From: CAYJAZ01 sp964368455
GTDB lineage: Bacteria > Desulfobacterota > Desulfovibrionia > Desulfovibrionales > Desulfovibrionaceae
Length of the DNA: 19,570 nucleotides
Assembly (NCBI GenBank): GCA_964368455.1
Contig: CAYJAZ010000034.1
Coordinates: 1 to 19,570 of the forward strand
Direction: 5' to 3'
Shown: one piece after another, positions 5,187-13,880 of the stretch
How the letters are laid out: each line of letters begins with the position of its first letter
Numbering within the stretch: the first letter of the stretch is position 1
The notes under the pieces: generated by a model
Told to the model about the DNA's origin: nothing
The model's input: the letters and a program-made list of their open reading frames with translations, nothing else
The model's database searches: none
Position numbers and translations under genes: made by a program

Positions 5187-6500
5187 ATGCAGCCACAGAG
5201 TTTTTATGGTAAAATGGCAGAATATTTTGTTGAATTAAGTAGACTTCTTTCAACTTTTCTTGATTCGAACTTACCTCTTTGCTCGGAGAATTGGTGGCAC
5301 AATTTAGTCTTAAAGAGCTTGACACAGGAACAATTAGCTCGAGTTCAAAGAGAAAGCATCTCGTCGCTAAAAGAACTTGACCTTGCAGCTCTTCTCAGAA
5401 TATGTAGAGAAAATTGGTCGCAAATCTCTCAAATAAAAAATTTACCTATACAAGGACGCAACTTTCTTTTTGAAATGCAAAATGTTCGCAATAGGTGGTC
5501 ACATGCTAATGTTATTCCTTTAGATCCTGATGATATATATAGAGATTTAGATACAGTTCAAAGATTTGCACAAACGATTAATGCAAATCAAGACTTTATA
5601 GATAAAATAAAGCAAGACAAAAAAACTATCTTGTCTACTATTTATAATCCACCCTCAATAACAGAAAAAGTTGAAATACAAAAAAGTAAGACTATAGACG
5701 AAGAACTCAAAATTCTAGAAGAAAATCAATTTATTAAAGATATATCTTCATTTGTGACGATTAAAGGAGTTCAAATTCCTACCGTACGCACAGGTAACCA
5801 GTCTGAGCCTTATTTTAAAACTGTAATTCCACTTTTACTACAAGCTTTAGATAGCGAAGAAGTTGAAAAACTTCAGACTGTTTATTATTGTAAAAATTTT
5901 GTTAAAATAGGCTCAAATGTTCACCCCTTGCTCTCTAAAAACAAAAATGAGATGTATGACAAAACTGGTAGATTTAGAGCTTATAAAAATATGATTTCAA
6001 ATTTTTGGGTTTATGCACAGTGGGGAAAACACAACCTTCCTGAGTGGGCGGACTATCTCTGCTCTTTAGAGGTAAAGTATAGGAATGAAAGAGACATAAA
6101 GCCAGTATCTCTTGAAACTTTAACCTCTCAGGAAATCAAGAGTACCCCAAGGGCAGAAAGGGCTTTTGTACTAATTAAAGGTATTAAAATATATACTGAA
6201 AGAGAAGAAAATAATTCAAGAGCATACTTTGAAGACATTATTCCTAAATTATTGAAAGTTCTACCTGATTCTGAAATTAAAAACCTTCAAGATAAAATAT
6301 ATTGCTGTGATAAAATAGAAACTGGAATTATACAGCACCCAATTCTCTCTAAAAATAAGACAGAAATGATTGATAAAACTGGACGCTTGCGTGCATATAG
6401 CAAACAAATAGAAGGATACTGGGTCTCAGCACAATGGAATGAGAACAATTTAAAGGCATGGCGAAAGTATTTGCAATTACTTGAACATCTATTAGGCTAG
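5187..6500 (+). CDS. Swt1-like HEPN domain protein with duplicated C-terminal module (putative RNase)
   Basis: This 437-residue protein begins at an ATG preceded by TTTGGAG. Residues 1-135 resemble the Swt1-type HEPN domain: LKELDLAALLRICRENW at 61-77, then FEMQNVRNRWSHAN at 95-108, where R101-x4-H106 is the HEPN ribonuclease motif. HEPN domains of this kind occur in anti-phage and toxin-like systems and cut RNA when activated; that is family knowledge. A charged linker (138-185) leads to two copies of one ~108-residue module, at about 188-295 and 326-434. Both read FVxIKGxxI, then HPxLSKNKxEMxDKTGR, then RAY, WVxAQW, and a final NL-x-x-W with YL. The duplicated module is probably the sensor or protein-binding part. 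The gene has its own repressible-looking promoter and ends 26 bp from the convergent HNH gene, so it may be a stand-alone unit. Confidence 0.75.
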   Translation: MQPQSFYGKMAEYFVELSRLLSTFLDSNLPLCSENWWHNLVLKSLTQEQLARVQRESISSLKELDLAALLRICRENWSQISQIKNLPIQGRNFLFEMQNVRNRWSHANVIPLDPDDIYRDLDTVQRFAQTINANQDFIDKIKQDKKTILSTIYNPPSITEKVEIQKSKTIDEELKILEENQFIKDISSFVTIKGVQIPTVRTGNQSEPYFKTVIPLLLQALDSEEVEKLQTVYYCKNFVKIGSNVHPLLSKNKNEMYDKTGRFRAYKNMISNFWVYAQWGKHNLPEWADYLCSLEVKYRNERDIKPVSLETLTSQEIKSTPRAERAFVLIKGIKIYTEREENNSRAYFEDIIPKLLKVLPDSEIKNLQDKIYCCDKIETGIIQHPILSKNKTEMIDKTGRLRAYSKQIEGYWVSAQWNENNLKAWRKYLQLLEHLLG

Positions 6501-6526
6501 ATTGTTGCATATTCTAGTGATATCCA

Positions 6527-7519
6527 CTAACAATAATCATCTATTGAATCTTCACCCGACCATTCTAAACCTTGAGCAAGTGTAAACTGCTTTTCAGCAC
6601 CAGAAAGACTTAAATATGTGCCCATACTTGTATGAACAAATAGATTGTTTTCATATGTGATTTCAGCTAATGCATAAGGTTTAAAACCATCAACTTGTTC
6701 TGTAATAACATATAGAGTGTTTTTTTCTTCCACGAAAGCAACATTATTAACTAAAGACTCGCCGTATTGATTTCTAGAAAAAACTTTCCCAATTTCAAGA
6801 TTGTTTGCATACGTTTTAATCGGCTCGTTTGAAATATTTTGCGGGCAACATAAGAATTCTGTAGATGTACGCCAATCACGTTGAACAGCACCTTCAGTTA
6901 TTGATGCTATAAAGTTATCTTCAAAGTTCTTATCTTCCTTTTCAATGAAATTATTTTTATCTATAATTTCAAAGATTGTTTCATTTATTGCATTGCCACT
7001 CGGTTTAGTATTTGGCTTTTTAGCCCACGACAACAACCTCTCTAAACTTGCGTTAGCTTCTTCTTGCGTAACAGCTTTCATCCAAGCGTAACTAGGATCA
7101 GAAAATTTATCACGATATTTTGCGGGATTTTTAAGAAAAGTATAGATATCTACACCACAAGCATACTCAATTCTTTTGCGAGTTATTGGGTTTAATAATG
7201 TGTTTTCGAGTTTAGTTACCCATCTTAAATTTTCAGGACGATTATTTTGCCTGTTTGTATCAATATGGTCAACTAAAAGCTCTGCATTCTCTGTTTTTCT
7301 ATGAAAAGCAGTCGCAACTATGCGATGAACTCGCTCGCTAGCGATTAATAAATATCCTGTTTTGGAATCTAATTTTCCAAAAGTCCATATGTTATCTAAA
7401 GAGCGATTTTTTTTGTTTTTACATGATAGTCGCATTATAGCACCATTGTCACGAGCAATATATGTTTCGTCTTTATATACGCATTGTTTTTCTTCGGTGA
7501 AATCGTCTACATTAGGCAT
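6527..7519 (-). CDS. HNH endonuclease-like protein with uncharacterised C-terminal half
   Basis: This 330-residue protein has an HNH_3-type core at about residues 20-110: ETYIARDNGAIMRL strands, then VHRIVATAFH (His65), then VDHIDTNRQNNRPENLRW (His85, Asn92/93, Asn97). That order matches phage and homing-type HNH nucleases that nick or cut DNA with one divalent metal. The remaining ~220 residues show no domain I recognise; residues 250-330 look like a small beta-rich domain. It is last in a five-gene minus-strand run, 62 bp after the HExxH gene, with a weak AGAGAG ribosome site. It could be a selfish homing endonuclease or an extra effector of the defence operon; context alone does not decide. 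Confidence 0.75.
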   Translation of the reverse strand: MPNVDDFTEEKQCVYKDETYIARDNGAIMRLSCKNKKNRSLDNIWTFGKLDSKTGYLLIASERVHRIVATAFHRKTENAELLVDHIDTNRQNNRPENLRWVTKLENTLLNPITRKRIEYACGVDIYTFLKNPAKYRDKFSDPSYAWMKAVTQEEANASLERLLSWAKKPNTKPSGNAINETIFEIIDKNNFIEKEDKNFEDNFIASITEGAVQRDWRTSTEFLCCPQNISNEPIKTYANNLEIGKVFSRNQYGESLVNNVAFVEEKNTLYVITEQVDGFKPYALAEITYENNLFVHTSMGTYLSLSGAEKQFTLAQGLEWSGEDSIDDYC

Positions 7520-7581
7520 TAAATTTCTCTCTTTAATTATTTTCTATCAAAATTGACTTTAATTATATAGTATAACATAGT

Positions 7582-8457
7582 TTAATTGTTTAGTTTGTCA
7601 AATTTTTCTGCAATATTGTTGAAAATATTTTCTGCTTCTTCGATGCTTATTTCAAAAATTTTGGAATACATAAGAACACCTGTACGGCATAAGATCTCTC
7701 TAGTTGTGTAAGAATGTAAGGGAAGAGCCAATATTGAGCCTATTAAATAGAGTATTCGTCTTTCTTTATGCAATAGATAATCTTCAGTCTCAGGTTTTTT
7801 ATCGCTTGCTATATATTTAGTAAAAATTAGAACTCCTATCATTATATTCATAAGTAAAACACCTTCAAATAATTCTCTTGGCACATTCTTTAATAGATTG
7901 TTTCTCATGAAAGTAGCTATAATATTTTTAAATATATTGATAATCATAGAAGAAGCACTTGTATCACATTGTTTTTCTAGTTCATATATATTTTCGAAAG
8001 AGTGATTGCCATCATTGGCAAATGCATGAGTAGCTTCATGTCCAAAAATTAAATATATTGCTGTGATTAAAATTGTTGGTCTATATAAGTCCATTGGGTA
8101 TCCAAACTGCTTTTCTTTTGGAAGTAAATTTATATCCTCTAACAAACACATGTAGCAAATATCAATTGTTTTATCTTCTATTACTAAGTTATATATCTTC
8201 TGAATTTGTTTTCGCGAAAGAATAACTAGATGAGCTCCAGCTACAGGGAAATATGCACTGTCGCTTCCCATTGTAAGTTCAAAATCAATAAATACTTTTT
8301 TATACTTTGCCATTGAATGGATATGGGAGAAAATAAAAGAAAATACGATTCGTAAAGCTTCTCTATATTCAAAGGGCATATTAGAATAACTATATTCTTT
8401 AATTATTTTCTGTTTAATTTTGTCATTTCTTCTTTTGAATTTTCTAAGTCTTGACAT
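7582..8457 (-). CDS. HExxH zinc metalloprotease-like protein (possibly Lit-like)
   Basis: This 291-residue protein has an ATG preceded by AAGGATTAAT. The hallmark is GHEATHAF at residues 139-146, a zincin HExxH motif (His140, Glu141, His144), with nearby acidic candidates for the third zinc ligand in ELEKQCDTSAS (159-169). The N-terminus is basic (SRLRKFKRRNDKIKQK). Hydrophobic stretches at 131-139 and 200-215 suggest a buried helical core rather than clear membrane spans, and there is no signal peptide, so action in the cytoplasm is likely. Length and motif position recall the phage-exclusion protease Lit (peptidase U49, which cleaves EF-Tu), but this resemblance is weak and from memory. It follows the ABC-3C ATPase gene by 61 bp on the same strand with no terminator seen, so a functional link to that system is plausible. 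Confidence 0.65.
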   Translation of the reverse strand: MSRLRKFKRRNDKIKQKIIKEYSYSNMPFEYREALRIVFSFIFSHIHSMAKYKKVFIDFELTMGSDSAYFPVAGAHLVILSRKQIQKIYNLVIEDKTIDICYMCLLEDINLLPKEKQFGYPMDLYRPTILITAIYLIFGHEATHAFANDGNHSFENIYELEKQCDTSASSMIINIFKNIIATFMRNNLLKNVPRELFEGVLLMNIMIGVLIFTKYIASDKKPETEDYLLHKERRILYLIGSILALPLHSYTTREILCRTGVLMYSKIFEISIEEAENIFNNIAEKFDKLNN

Positions 8458-8518
8458 ATTAATCCTTTGTTTATGCTTTCCTATATATTTAGAGGAGAAT
8501 TAATATAAAGTTTTGTTT

Positions 8519-10420
8519 TTAACTCCATGATTCAGGTATTAATGCACTGTCTTCATCCCACCAACTTTCAATTATTGCTTCTTTGAAGAATTCTTCATTT
8601 AAGTCGGCATGATCAACAATAATAACCTGAAGATTTGGTATGAGCTCTTCAACCCTTTTTTGAATAAAATTGTATATTCGTTTAACCTCTTCGCGGTCCA
8701 CATGTTCATCTCTATCCTCAGGAGGAAAATATACTTGTGAAGGCTGATCTATGAAGATAAACTGTGGAACTGGACGCTTATGTTGAATAAAATATTTATG
8801 TAATGCAAATAAAGAAATCAAATGACATCCTAACCAATTGGCAGCACTGCCTAATTGCTCTAAAGGGATTGGTCGATCTTCTGTATCTACATAAACAGTG
8901 AGTTTGTCTAAGTCTAAGCGATATGGTGAACCAACATGTTCAAGTTCAAGCTCTTCTGCCCATTTTGTCATCTTTGTAGACAATATATTAGTAATATGTG
9001 CTTTACTTTCTTTTATTATGTTTTTATCAAGTAATTTTTCAATTTCATTAATTCTTTCTTTGTTTTTTTCTAAAGCTTGATACTCTATTTGTGAATTATT
9101 ATTAAGAGCAATACTTTCAAGCCAAAGACTTATCCTACCAAATACTCGTGATCTTCTTAATTGAAGATCTCTTAGCTCAAAAGCTGTTTTATTTTCTTTA
9201 TAAATAGAGTCTATTTCTTGTCTTTTAAATTTTATTGAATCATTGAGCTGCTGTTCTTTATTTTGAAGTTCTTCTAAATAAGACAAAATATAAGGAGCTT
9301 TGTTTTTAGCAGTAGATAAGTTCTCAGAAAGCTCTATAATTGAGTTTTTTATGTCATTTATAGAGGGCGAGAATGCTTTTGCAGAGCAAATGGGGCAAAT
9401 TTCAGAATTGAAATTTATTGAATCAAGTAAACCAATAGTTTGTAACCTATTTGACTGATGTAAAATCTCTTCTGTATAATTTTTGTTTTCTTCTAAAAAG
9501 TTTTTAGCATTATTTATGTTAATTCTTACTTCATCAAGAGCTATTTCATCTGTGGTAATTTGCGACTGTAGTTTAGAAATTTCATCCATACCAGTTAAAG
9601 ATAGAATAGTTTCAGGAGCTTCCTCTACGTCAACTAGAGCTTGATGAATTGATTCATAGTCTTCTATATCAACTTTTTCTGCTTCTTTTAAAAGACCAAC
9701 AAATTTTGCTTCCTCAACGAGCAAAACGCCTCTTTCAAAACCAGTGCCAACTAATTGTTCAAGTTCACTTATTCTTTTTTGTATCTTTTGACATTCCTTT
9801 TTCAAACGATTTTTTTCTGCTTGCAAAGCAAGAGAATGTTCATTTATAATACCTAAAAAGAAAGGGAGAGTATCTTTTATTGCCTGAGGAATAAACTGTT
9901 CATCTTGACGATGAAAAAGAAGTTTATTTGAAGCGATCTCATTTTGTCCTTGTAAACAATAATAAAGAGAGTGTCTTATGTTTATTGAAAAAGGATATCT
10001 ACTATTTTCAGATGGAGGAATGAACTTGTTTTCTAAAATACCTAATTTTTGGGATAAAAATTTCTCTAGATTTTCAATGTCTGTTAGTGAGATATTCTCT
10101 AGGTTTTCAGGAATATCAGAAATTGCTTGTTGATAACAGCATACAGATGTTGAGAGTTGATCTTTTTCAGGATTTTTACGGGCTATAAAAAGAAATTCAG
10201 CATTATGTTCAAGTAATAATCCATACCAATCGGTAGTGTTACGTATTGCTCCAGCTGGTATTTTGCAAGATTTACCTCCAAGACAGTAATTAATAATTTC
10301 TCCAATGGCTGATTTACCTGTTTTAGAACGTCCTGAAATAATATTAAGTTTACCTAAATGAAAGTCTAAAATACGTTTTTCGTTGTTTTTCCCATATAAA
10401 ACTATTTTTTTTATTTGCAT
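8519..10420 (-). CDS. ABC-3C system ATPase (DUF3732, Rad50/SMC-like)
   Basis: This 633-residue protein uses the ATG at 10420, which shares a base with the stop of the preceding gene (TAATG coupling). A TTG 18 bases upstream lies in the GGGGAG ribosome-site region and is rejected. Walker A is GRSKTGKS (30-37). A long charged coiled coil follows, interrupted by a CPIC motif (Cys342, Cys345) at its tip, as in the Rad50 zinc hook. The return coil leads to an LGSAAN signature (523-528) and a Walker B of FIFIDQPSQVYFP type (Asp558), with Gln where most ABC ATPases have the catalytic Glu. These marks define DUF3732 ATPases, the energy-using part of predicted ABC three-component conflict systems. It probably senses invading nucleic acid structure and licenses the effector encoded two genes upstream; that mechanism is inferred. 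Confidence 0.9.
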   Translation of the reverse strand: MQIKKIVLYGKNNEKRILDFHLGKLNIISGRSKTGKSAIGEIINYCLGGKSCKIPAGAIRNTTDWYGLLLEHNAEFLFIARKNPEKDQLSTSVCCYQQAISDIPENLENISLTDIENLEKFLSQKLGILENKFIPPSENSRYPFSINIRHSLYYCLQGQNEIASNKLLFHRQDEQFIPQAIKDTLPFFLGIINEHSLALQAEKNRLKKECQKIQKRISELEQLVGTGFERGVLLVEEAKFVGLLKEAEKVDIEDYESIHQALVDVEEAPETILSLTGMDEISKLQSQITTDEIALDEVRININNAKNFLEENKNYTEEILHQSNRLQTIGLLDSINFNSEICPICSAKAFSPSINDIKNSIIELSENLSTAKNKAPYILSYLEELQNKEQQLNDSIKFKRQEIDSIYKENKTAFELRDLQLRRSRVFGRISLWLESIALNNNSQIEYQALEKNKERINEIEKLLDKNIIKESKAHITNILSTKMTKWAEELELEHVGSPYRLDLDKLTVYVDTEDRPIPLEQLGSAANWLGCHLISLFALHKYFIQHKRPVPQFIFIDQPSQVYFPPEDRDEHVDREEVKRIYNFIQKRVEELIPNLQVIIVDHADLNEEFFKEAIIESWWDEDSALIPESWS

Positions 10421-10905
10421 TATGGTCTTACTCCCCAACTTTGGTAAATGTTTTCAACTGTTCCGTTTTTAGCAAACCATTTTCCTACAGTTTGTGCTTT
10501 TATGAAACATTCTTGAACTTCTTTATCACTTTGGTTTTTAAATTTGCTAGAAGATATTTTTTTTTGAATTGTAAGTTTATCTTTATTTATAGTAACTAAA
10601 TTTGATTGTAATAAAAAAATGATTGCTTCGTTTGTTATAGGAATAAGGCTTTTCGCACGTTTTGCAAAGTCTGTTAATAAGTTTTGATTGCTTTGAAGCC
10701 ACACGGACATATGAGACCTTGGTTGGATTTTTTTTCGTGTGTTGCTATGTAAGATAATAGGTAAAAGTAGATATTGTAACGTGAATGGAAAAGCTTGTTT
10801 CCTCTCATTTTGATAAGAAGTAATAGCATTATAAATAATTAATGCACAAAATGGTGGATTTAATAGATATGCAACTTCAGGGGATCTTTTACTCCATTTT
10901 TTCAT
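10420..10905 (-). CDS. ABC-3C middle component (MC)
   Basis: This 161-residue protein has the start of the middle-component family: a W and R pair, then PEVAYLLNPPFCALII, which is typical of these proteins (EVANLLNPAFC in relatives). The ATG at 10905 is chosen over one at 10941 because GGAGGA lies five bases before it and because the family begins close to this point. The body reads as two small winged-helix-like segments (FPFTLQYLLLPIILH, then ITNEAIIFLLQSNLVTINKDKL), ending QSWGVRP. It overlaps the effector gene by 17 bp and the ATPase gene by one base, so the three products are made together and probably form one complex. The middle component is thought to bridge ATPase and effector; it has no catalytic motif. 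Confidence 0.85.
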   Translation of the reverse strand: MKKWSKRSPEVAYLLNPPFCALIIYNAITSYQNERKQAFPFTLQYLLLPIILHSNTRKKIQPRSHMSVWLQSNQNLLTDFAKRAKSLIPITNEAIIFLLQSNLVTINKDKLTIQKKISSSKFKNQSDKEVQECFIKAQTVGKWFAKNGTVENIYQSWGVRP

Positions 10906-12088
10906 TTGAATCCTCCAATAGTTGGCTAGATAATTTTTCATAAAAGTTTATATGCCAACCAACCTTAAGTTTGTCAGCAAGAGTGTGATACGAACCTCTC
11001 ATGATAAATGAATGAGGAGTACCACTTCTAATAAATATTTTTAATTCCTCAATTTCTTTGTATAATTCAAGTGCATAGTTTTTTTTGTTTTTATTAGTCA
11101 CATTATCTAAAGCTTCAAGTTTTTCTTTATAGAACTCAAATAGTCTTTCCCACTCATCTTGTAGTTGCTTATCATAGTTTTCAATGTCATCATGATAAAG
11201 CAAACCTTCTCTTAGCCATCGTGATCTATGGCAAGTTGCTTTATAGTGGTTTAATACTGCCCTTTCAATTGTCCTAGCTGAGTTTGTTATTAATTCTAGC
11301 TGCTGTATATAAACTTTATTTTTTTCAGTTTCAGCGTTAATATTATCTGGCTTATTTTCTGCGTCAAAAATAGGCAATGCGTTTATGCTATAACTATTTG
11401 CAATTTCAATTATTTTTATTATAACTTCTTCTTGAGTGATATAAGTGTTTTGCTCTGAGCACAAGAACTTGACTGCTTTTTGAAACCACCAACCCTCTAC
11501 TTGATCACAAGCAGTTTCTATGTTTGAAGGCAAGATCGAGAGTTTAAGATGTTTTTTTAGTTTTTCACGGCAATTTAATATATGCACAGCACTATCAAAC
11601 ACATATATATTCTCAACTAATTTTTCCTGTTGCTGTGGGTTGAGACTTAGGAAATTATTTCTGTATGATTGAGTTGTTTGCTGTATACCTAGTGCAGCTT
11701 TTTGGATTTTAGTAGTAGCTTTTTTAGTGTCCCTTAAGTTGTTGTCCGAAAGAAAATAAGCAGCAGATCCTTGAGGTGCATCAGCGGTAGTAATAATGGT
11801 AAATTGAGTTGTAGAAATATTAATTTTGTTCTTTTTTATTGTGTCGCACCAACTATTGATGGTTCGCCATAGGTCAATGCTTGTATCAGCTAAAGAACCT
11901 TTATTATAAATTTGGTGTTTTGTTTGAATCAAGTCTATAGGGATATTACCATGAGTAAAAGCAATATCATCAAATTTCTCTATAGACAAGCCATCAGAAA
12001 TTGATTCACGAGCAAGTATAAGTAGGAGGGCAGAATAGACTTGATAAAGATATCCTACCATTTGACCTGATGCATTATGTGAAGACAT
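10889..12088 (-). CDS. ABC-3C effector: DUF4297/Cap4-like nuclease head plus ABC-3C C-terminal domain
   Basis: This 399-residue protein has GAGGT seven bases before the ATG. Residues 1-110 match the start of DUF4297/Cap4-like PD-(D/E)xK nucleases: GQMVGYLYQVYSALLLIL, then IEKFDDIAF (Glu37, Asp40/41), then IDLIQTKH (Asp52, Gln55, Lys57), then SIDLWRTINSW. This head would cut DNA and may bind it sequence-independently. The middle (120-280) is helical. The C-terminal part, with HRSRWLREGLLYHDDIENYD near residue 290 and FIMRGSYHTLADKLKVGWH near 365, resembles the C-terminal domain shared by ABC-3C effectors, which docks on the other two components. It is the first gene of the minus-strand operon, divergent from the type III RM genes. 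A TATAAT-like box exists in the shared upstream region but no convincing -35 pairs with it. Confidence 0.85.
   Translation of the reverse strand: MSSHNASGQMVGYLYQVYSALLLILARESISDGLSIEKFDDIAFTHGNIPIDLIQTKHQIYNKGSLADTSIDLWRTINSWCDTIKKNKINISTTQFTIITTADAPQGSAAYFLSDNNLRDTKKATTKIQKAALGIQQTTQSYRNNFLSLNPQQQEKLVENIYVFDSAVHILNCREKLKKHLKLSILPSNIETACDQVEGWWFQKAVKFLCSEQNTYITQEEVIIKIIEIANSYSINALPIFDAENKPDNINAETEKNKVYIQQLELITNSARTIERAVLNHYKATCHRSRWLREGLLYHDDIENYDKQLQDEWERLFEFYKEKLEALDNVTNKNKKNYALELYKEIEELKIFIRSGTPHSFIMRGSYHTLADKLKVGWHINFYEKLSSQLLEDSNEKME
10911..10916 (-). promoter_or_regulatory. Ribosome binding site deciding the middle-component start
   Basis: GGAGGA lies five bases before the ATG at 10905, inside the 3' end of the effector gene. 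It supports the shorter reading of the middle component over the ATG at 10941. Confidence 0.75.
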
Positions 12089-12194
12089 ATATTTTACCTC
12101 ATAACACCGTGTAAATTAATCTCTTTCTTAAATTTATAACATAAATTATAATAAAAATCTATGAGAATTTTTTTCTATGGATTTTCTCCAAAAC

Positions 12195-12222
12195 TTGACA
12201 CCCTCTACACTTCAAATATAAT
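12195..12222 (+). promoter_or_regulatory. Perfect-consensus sigma-70 promoter for the type III RM operon
   Basis: TTGACA (12195-12200) and TATAAT (12217-12222) are both exact consensus, 16 bases apart, 50 bp upstream of the mod ATG at 12273. It implies strong constitutive expression, expected for a methyltransferase that must protect the host. The divergent ABC-3C operon starts 106 bp to the left of it. Confidence 0.85.
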
Positions 12223-12272
12223 GTATTAACATCATTAGAAAACTTTTACAAAATTCATATAGAGATATATTT

Positions 12273-13877
12273 ATGCCAATACTACACTGGTTAACCCGTG
12301 AACATGATTTACACCTTTCAGGAAAAGCTCCTTATCGTTTGCTAGAGCATGTTGAGACCTATGGTGATGAAAACAATGAAAATATGCTTATTCAAGGGGA
12401 TAATTTAGATGCCCTCAAAGCTCTTCTACCTTACTATGCAGGCAAGGTGAAATGTATTTATATTGATCCGCCTTACAATACTAAAAGTGCTTTTGAACAT
12501 TATGATGATAATTTAGAGCATTCAGTATGGTTATCTATGATGTATCCTCGTTTAGAGCTTCTTAGGGAATTGCTCAGCGAAGATGGGAGTATGTGGGTTA
12601 ATTTAGACGATAATGAAGCTCATTATGCAAAAGTAATTTTAGATGAAATCTTTGGACGTAAAAATTTTATAAGTAATGTTATTTGGCAAAAAAAATACTC
12701 ACCTCAAAATGATGCTAAATGGCTTAGCGATAACCATGACCATATTTTAGTTTATGCTAAAAATAAAAATATTTGGAGACCTAACTTATTACCTCGCTCA
12801 GAAGAGATGAACAAACGCTATAAAAATCTAGACAATGATCCGCGTGGAGATTGGAAATCAAGCGACTTGTCAGTTAAAACTTACAATGCAAAAACAGACT
12901 ACCCAATAACAACACCATCAGGAAGAATTGTACATCCTCCTAAAGGATATTGCTGGCGTGTTTCAATGGAAAAATTTCAAGAAATGGTATTAGATAACCG
13001 TATTCATTTTGGTTCTGAAGGGAATAGTGTTCCATCAATTAAGAGGTTTTTAACTGATGTGAAACAAGGGATTACCTCTATGACTATATGGACGTATAAT
13101 GAAGTTGGGCATAATCAAGATGCTAAAAAAGAAATCAAACAATTCAATGATGAAGACGTTTTTGATACTCCAAAACCTGAGCGTCTTTTACAACGTATTT
13201 ATCAACTAGCAACAGAAGAAGACGATATAGTCCTAGACTCTTTTCTCGGTTCTGGAACAAGTGCTGCTGTAGCCCACAAGATGGGAAGGAAGTATATAGG
13301 AATAGAGCTTGGTAACCACATAAATACGCATTGCATTCCACGTTTAGAAAAAGTTATTTCAAGCGAAGATTTTGGTGGAATCTCACAAACACAAAAAGAA
13401 AATCCAAAGTTATCATTGTGTAAAAGTTGTAAAGAAGTTTTATGCGATGAGTGTAATGATAAGAATGGTTCAAGCGCAAAAGCTGAGCAAGTGTGGTTTG
13501 GCGGCGGCGGTTTCCGTTTCTATAAACTAGGCGATCCAATATTTGAAGAAGATGGTTCAATTAGAGATGGAATTTCATTTGCTCATCTTGCCGCACATAT
13601 TTGGTTTGCTGAAACAGGCCTTCCTATGCAAGAAAAAGCCAATTCTCCATGTTTAGGCATACATGAAGGAACTGCTTATTATCTGCTTTATAACGGAATT
13701 TTGAAAGATAAAAGTGTGAATGGCGGTAATGTGCTTACCAAAGCTTTATTGCAAGATCTTCAAGTGCATGATGGCAAAAAGGTTATTTACGGTGAACGCT
13801 CATTATTAAGTCCGCAAAGACTTAAAGAAATGGATATTGAATTTAAGCAAACTCCTTACGACATTAAAGGAAGATAG
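12273..13877 (+). CDS. mod: Type III restriction-modification methyltransferase (Mod), N6-adenine type
   Basis: This 534-residue protein is a beta-class N6-adenine DNA methyltransferase: the catalytic motif IYIDPPYNT (DPPY, 65-68) precedes the S-adenosylmethionine-binding motif LDSFLGSGTSAAVAHKMGRKY (FLGSG, 324-328). About 130-300 is the target-recognition region. In type III systems Mod both methylates one strand of an asymmetric site and supplies recognition for Res. After the methyltransferase core lies a compact four-cysteine knuckle, CKSC followed by CDEC (Cys383, 386, 391, 394), that looks zinc-binding and that I do not know as a standard part of Mod. The ribosome site is weak (AGAGAT) but the promoter is perfect consensus. 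It is followed after 3 bases by res. Confidence 0.92.
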   Translation: MPILHWLTREHDLHLSGKAPYRLLEHVETYGDENNENMLIQGDNLDALKALLPYYAGKVKCIYIDPPYNTKSAFEHYDDNLEHSVWLSMMYPRLELLRELLSEDGSMWVNLDDNEAHYAKVILDEIFGRKNFISNVIWQKKYSPQNDAKWLSDNHDHILVYAKNKNIWRPNLLPRSEEMNKRYKNLDNDPRGDWKSSDLSVKTYNAKTDYPITTPSGRIVHPPKGYCWRVSMEKFQEMVLDNRIHFGSEGNSVPSIKRFLTDVKQGITSMTIWTYNEVGHNQDAKKEIKQFNDEDVFDTPKPERLLQRIYQLATEEDDIVLDSFLGSGTSAAVAHKMGRKYIGIELGNHINTHCIPRLEKVISSEDFGGISQTQKENPKLSLCKSCKEVLCDECNDKNGSSAKAEQVWFGGGGFRFYKLGDPIFEEDGSIRDGISFAHLAAHIWFAETGLPMQEKANSPCLGIHEGTAYYLLYNGILKDKSVNGGNVLTKALLQDLQVHDGKKVIYGERSLLSPQRLKEMDIEFKQTPYDIKGR

Positions 13878-13880
13878 TAT

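Noticed and set aside
6511..6530. TAGTG/CACTA hairpin between the convergent HEPN and HNH genes as a terminator
   Set aside because: Only five base pairs, AT-rich, no T-run; it overlaps the HNH stop codon.
10420..10438. Upstream TTG start for the DUF3732 ATPase
   Set aside because: The TTG falls in the ribosome-site region; the ATG at 10420 forms a TAATG overlap with the middle component and begins the family-typical MQIKKIVLYG.
10905..10941. Longer middle component starting at 10941
   Set aside because: The extra 12 residues precede the family-typical start and lack the GGAGGA site found before 10905.
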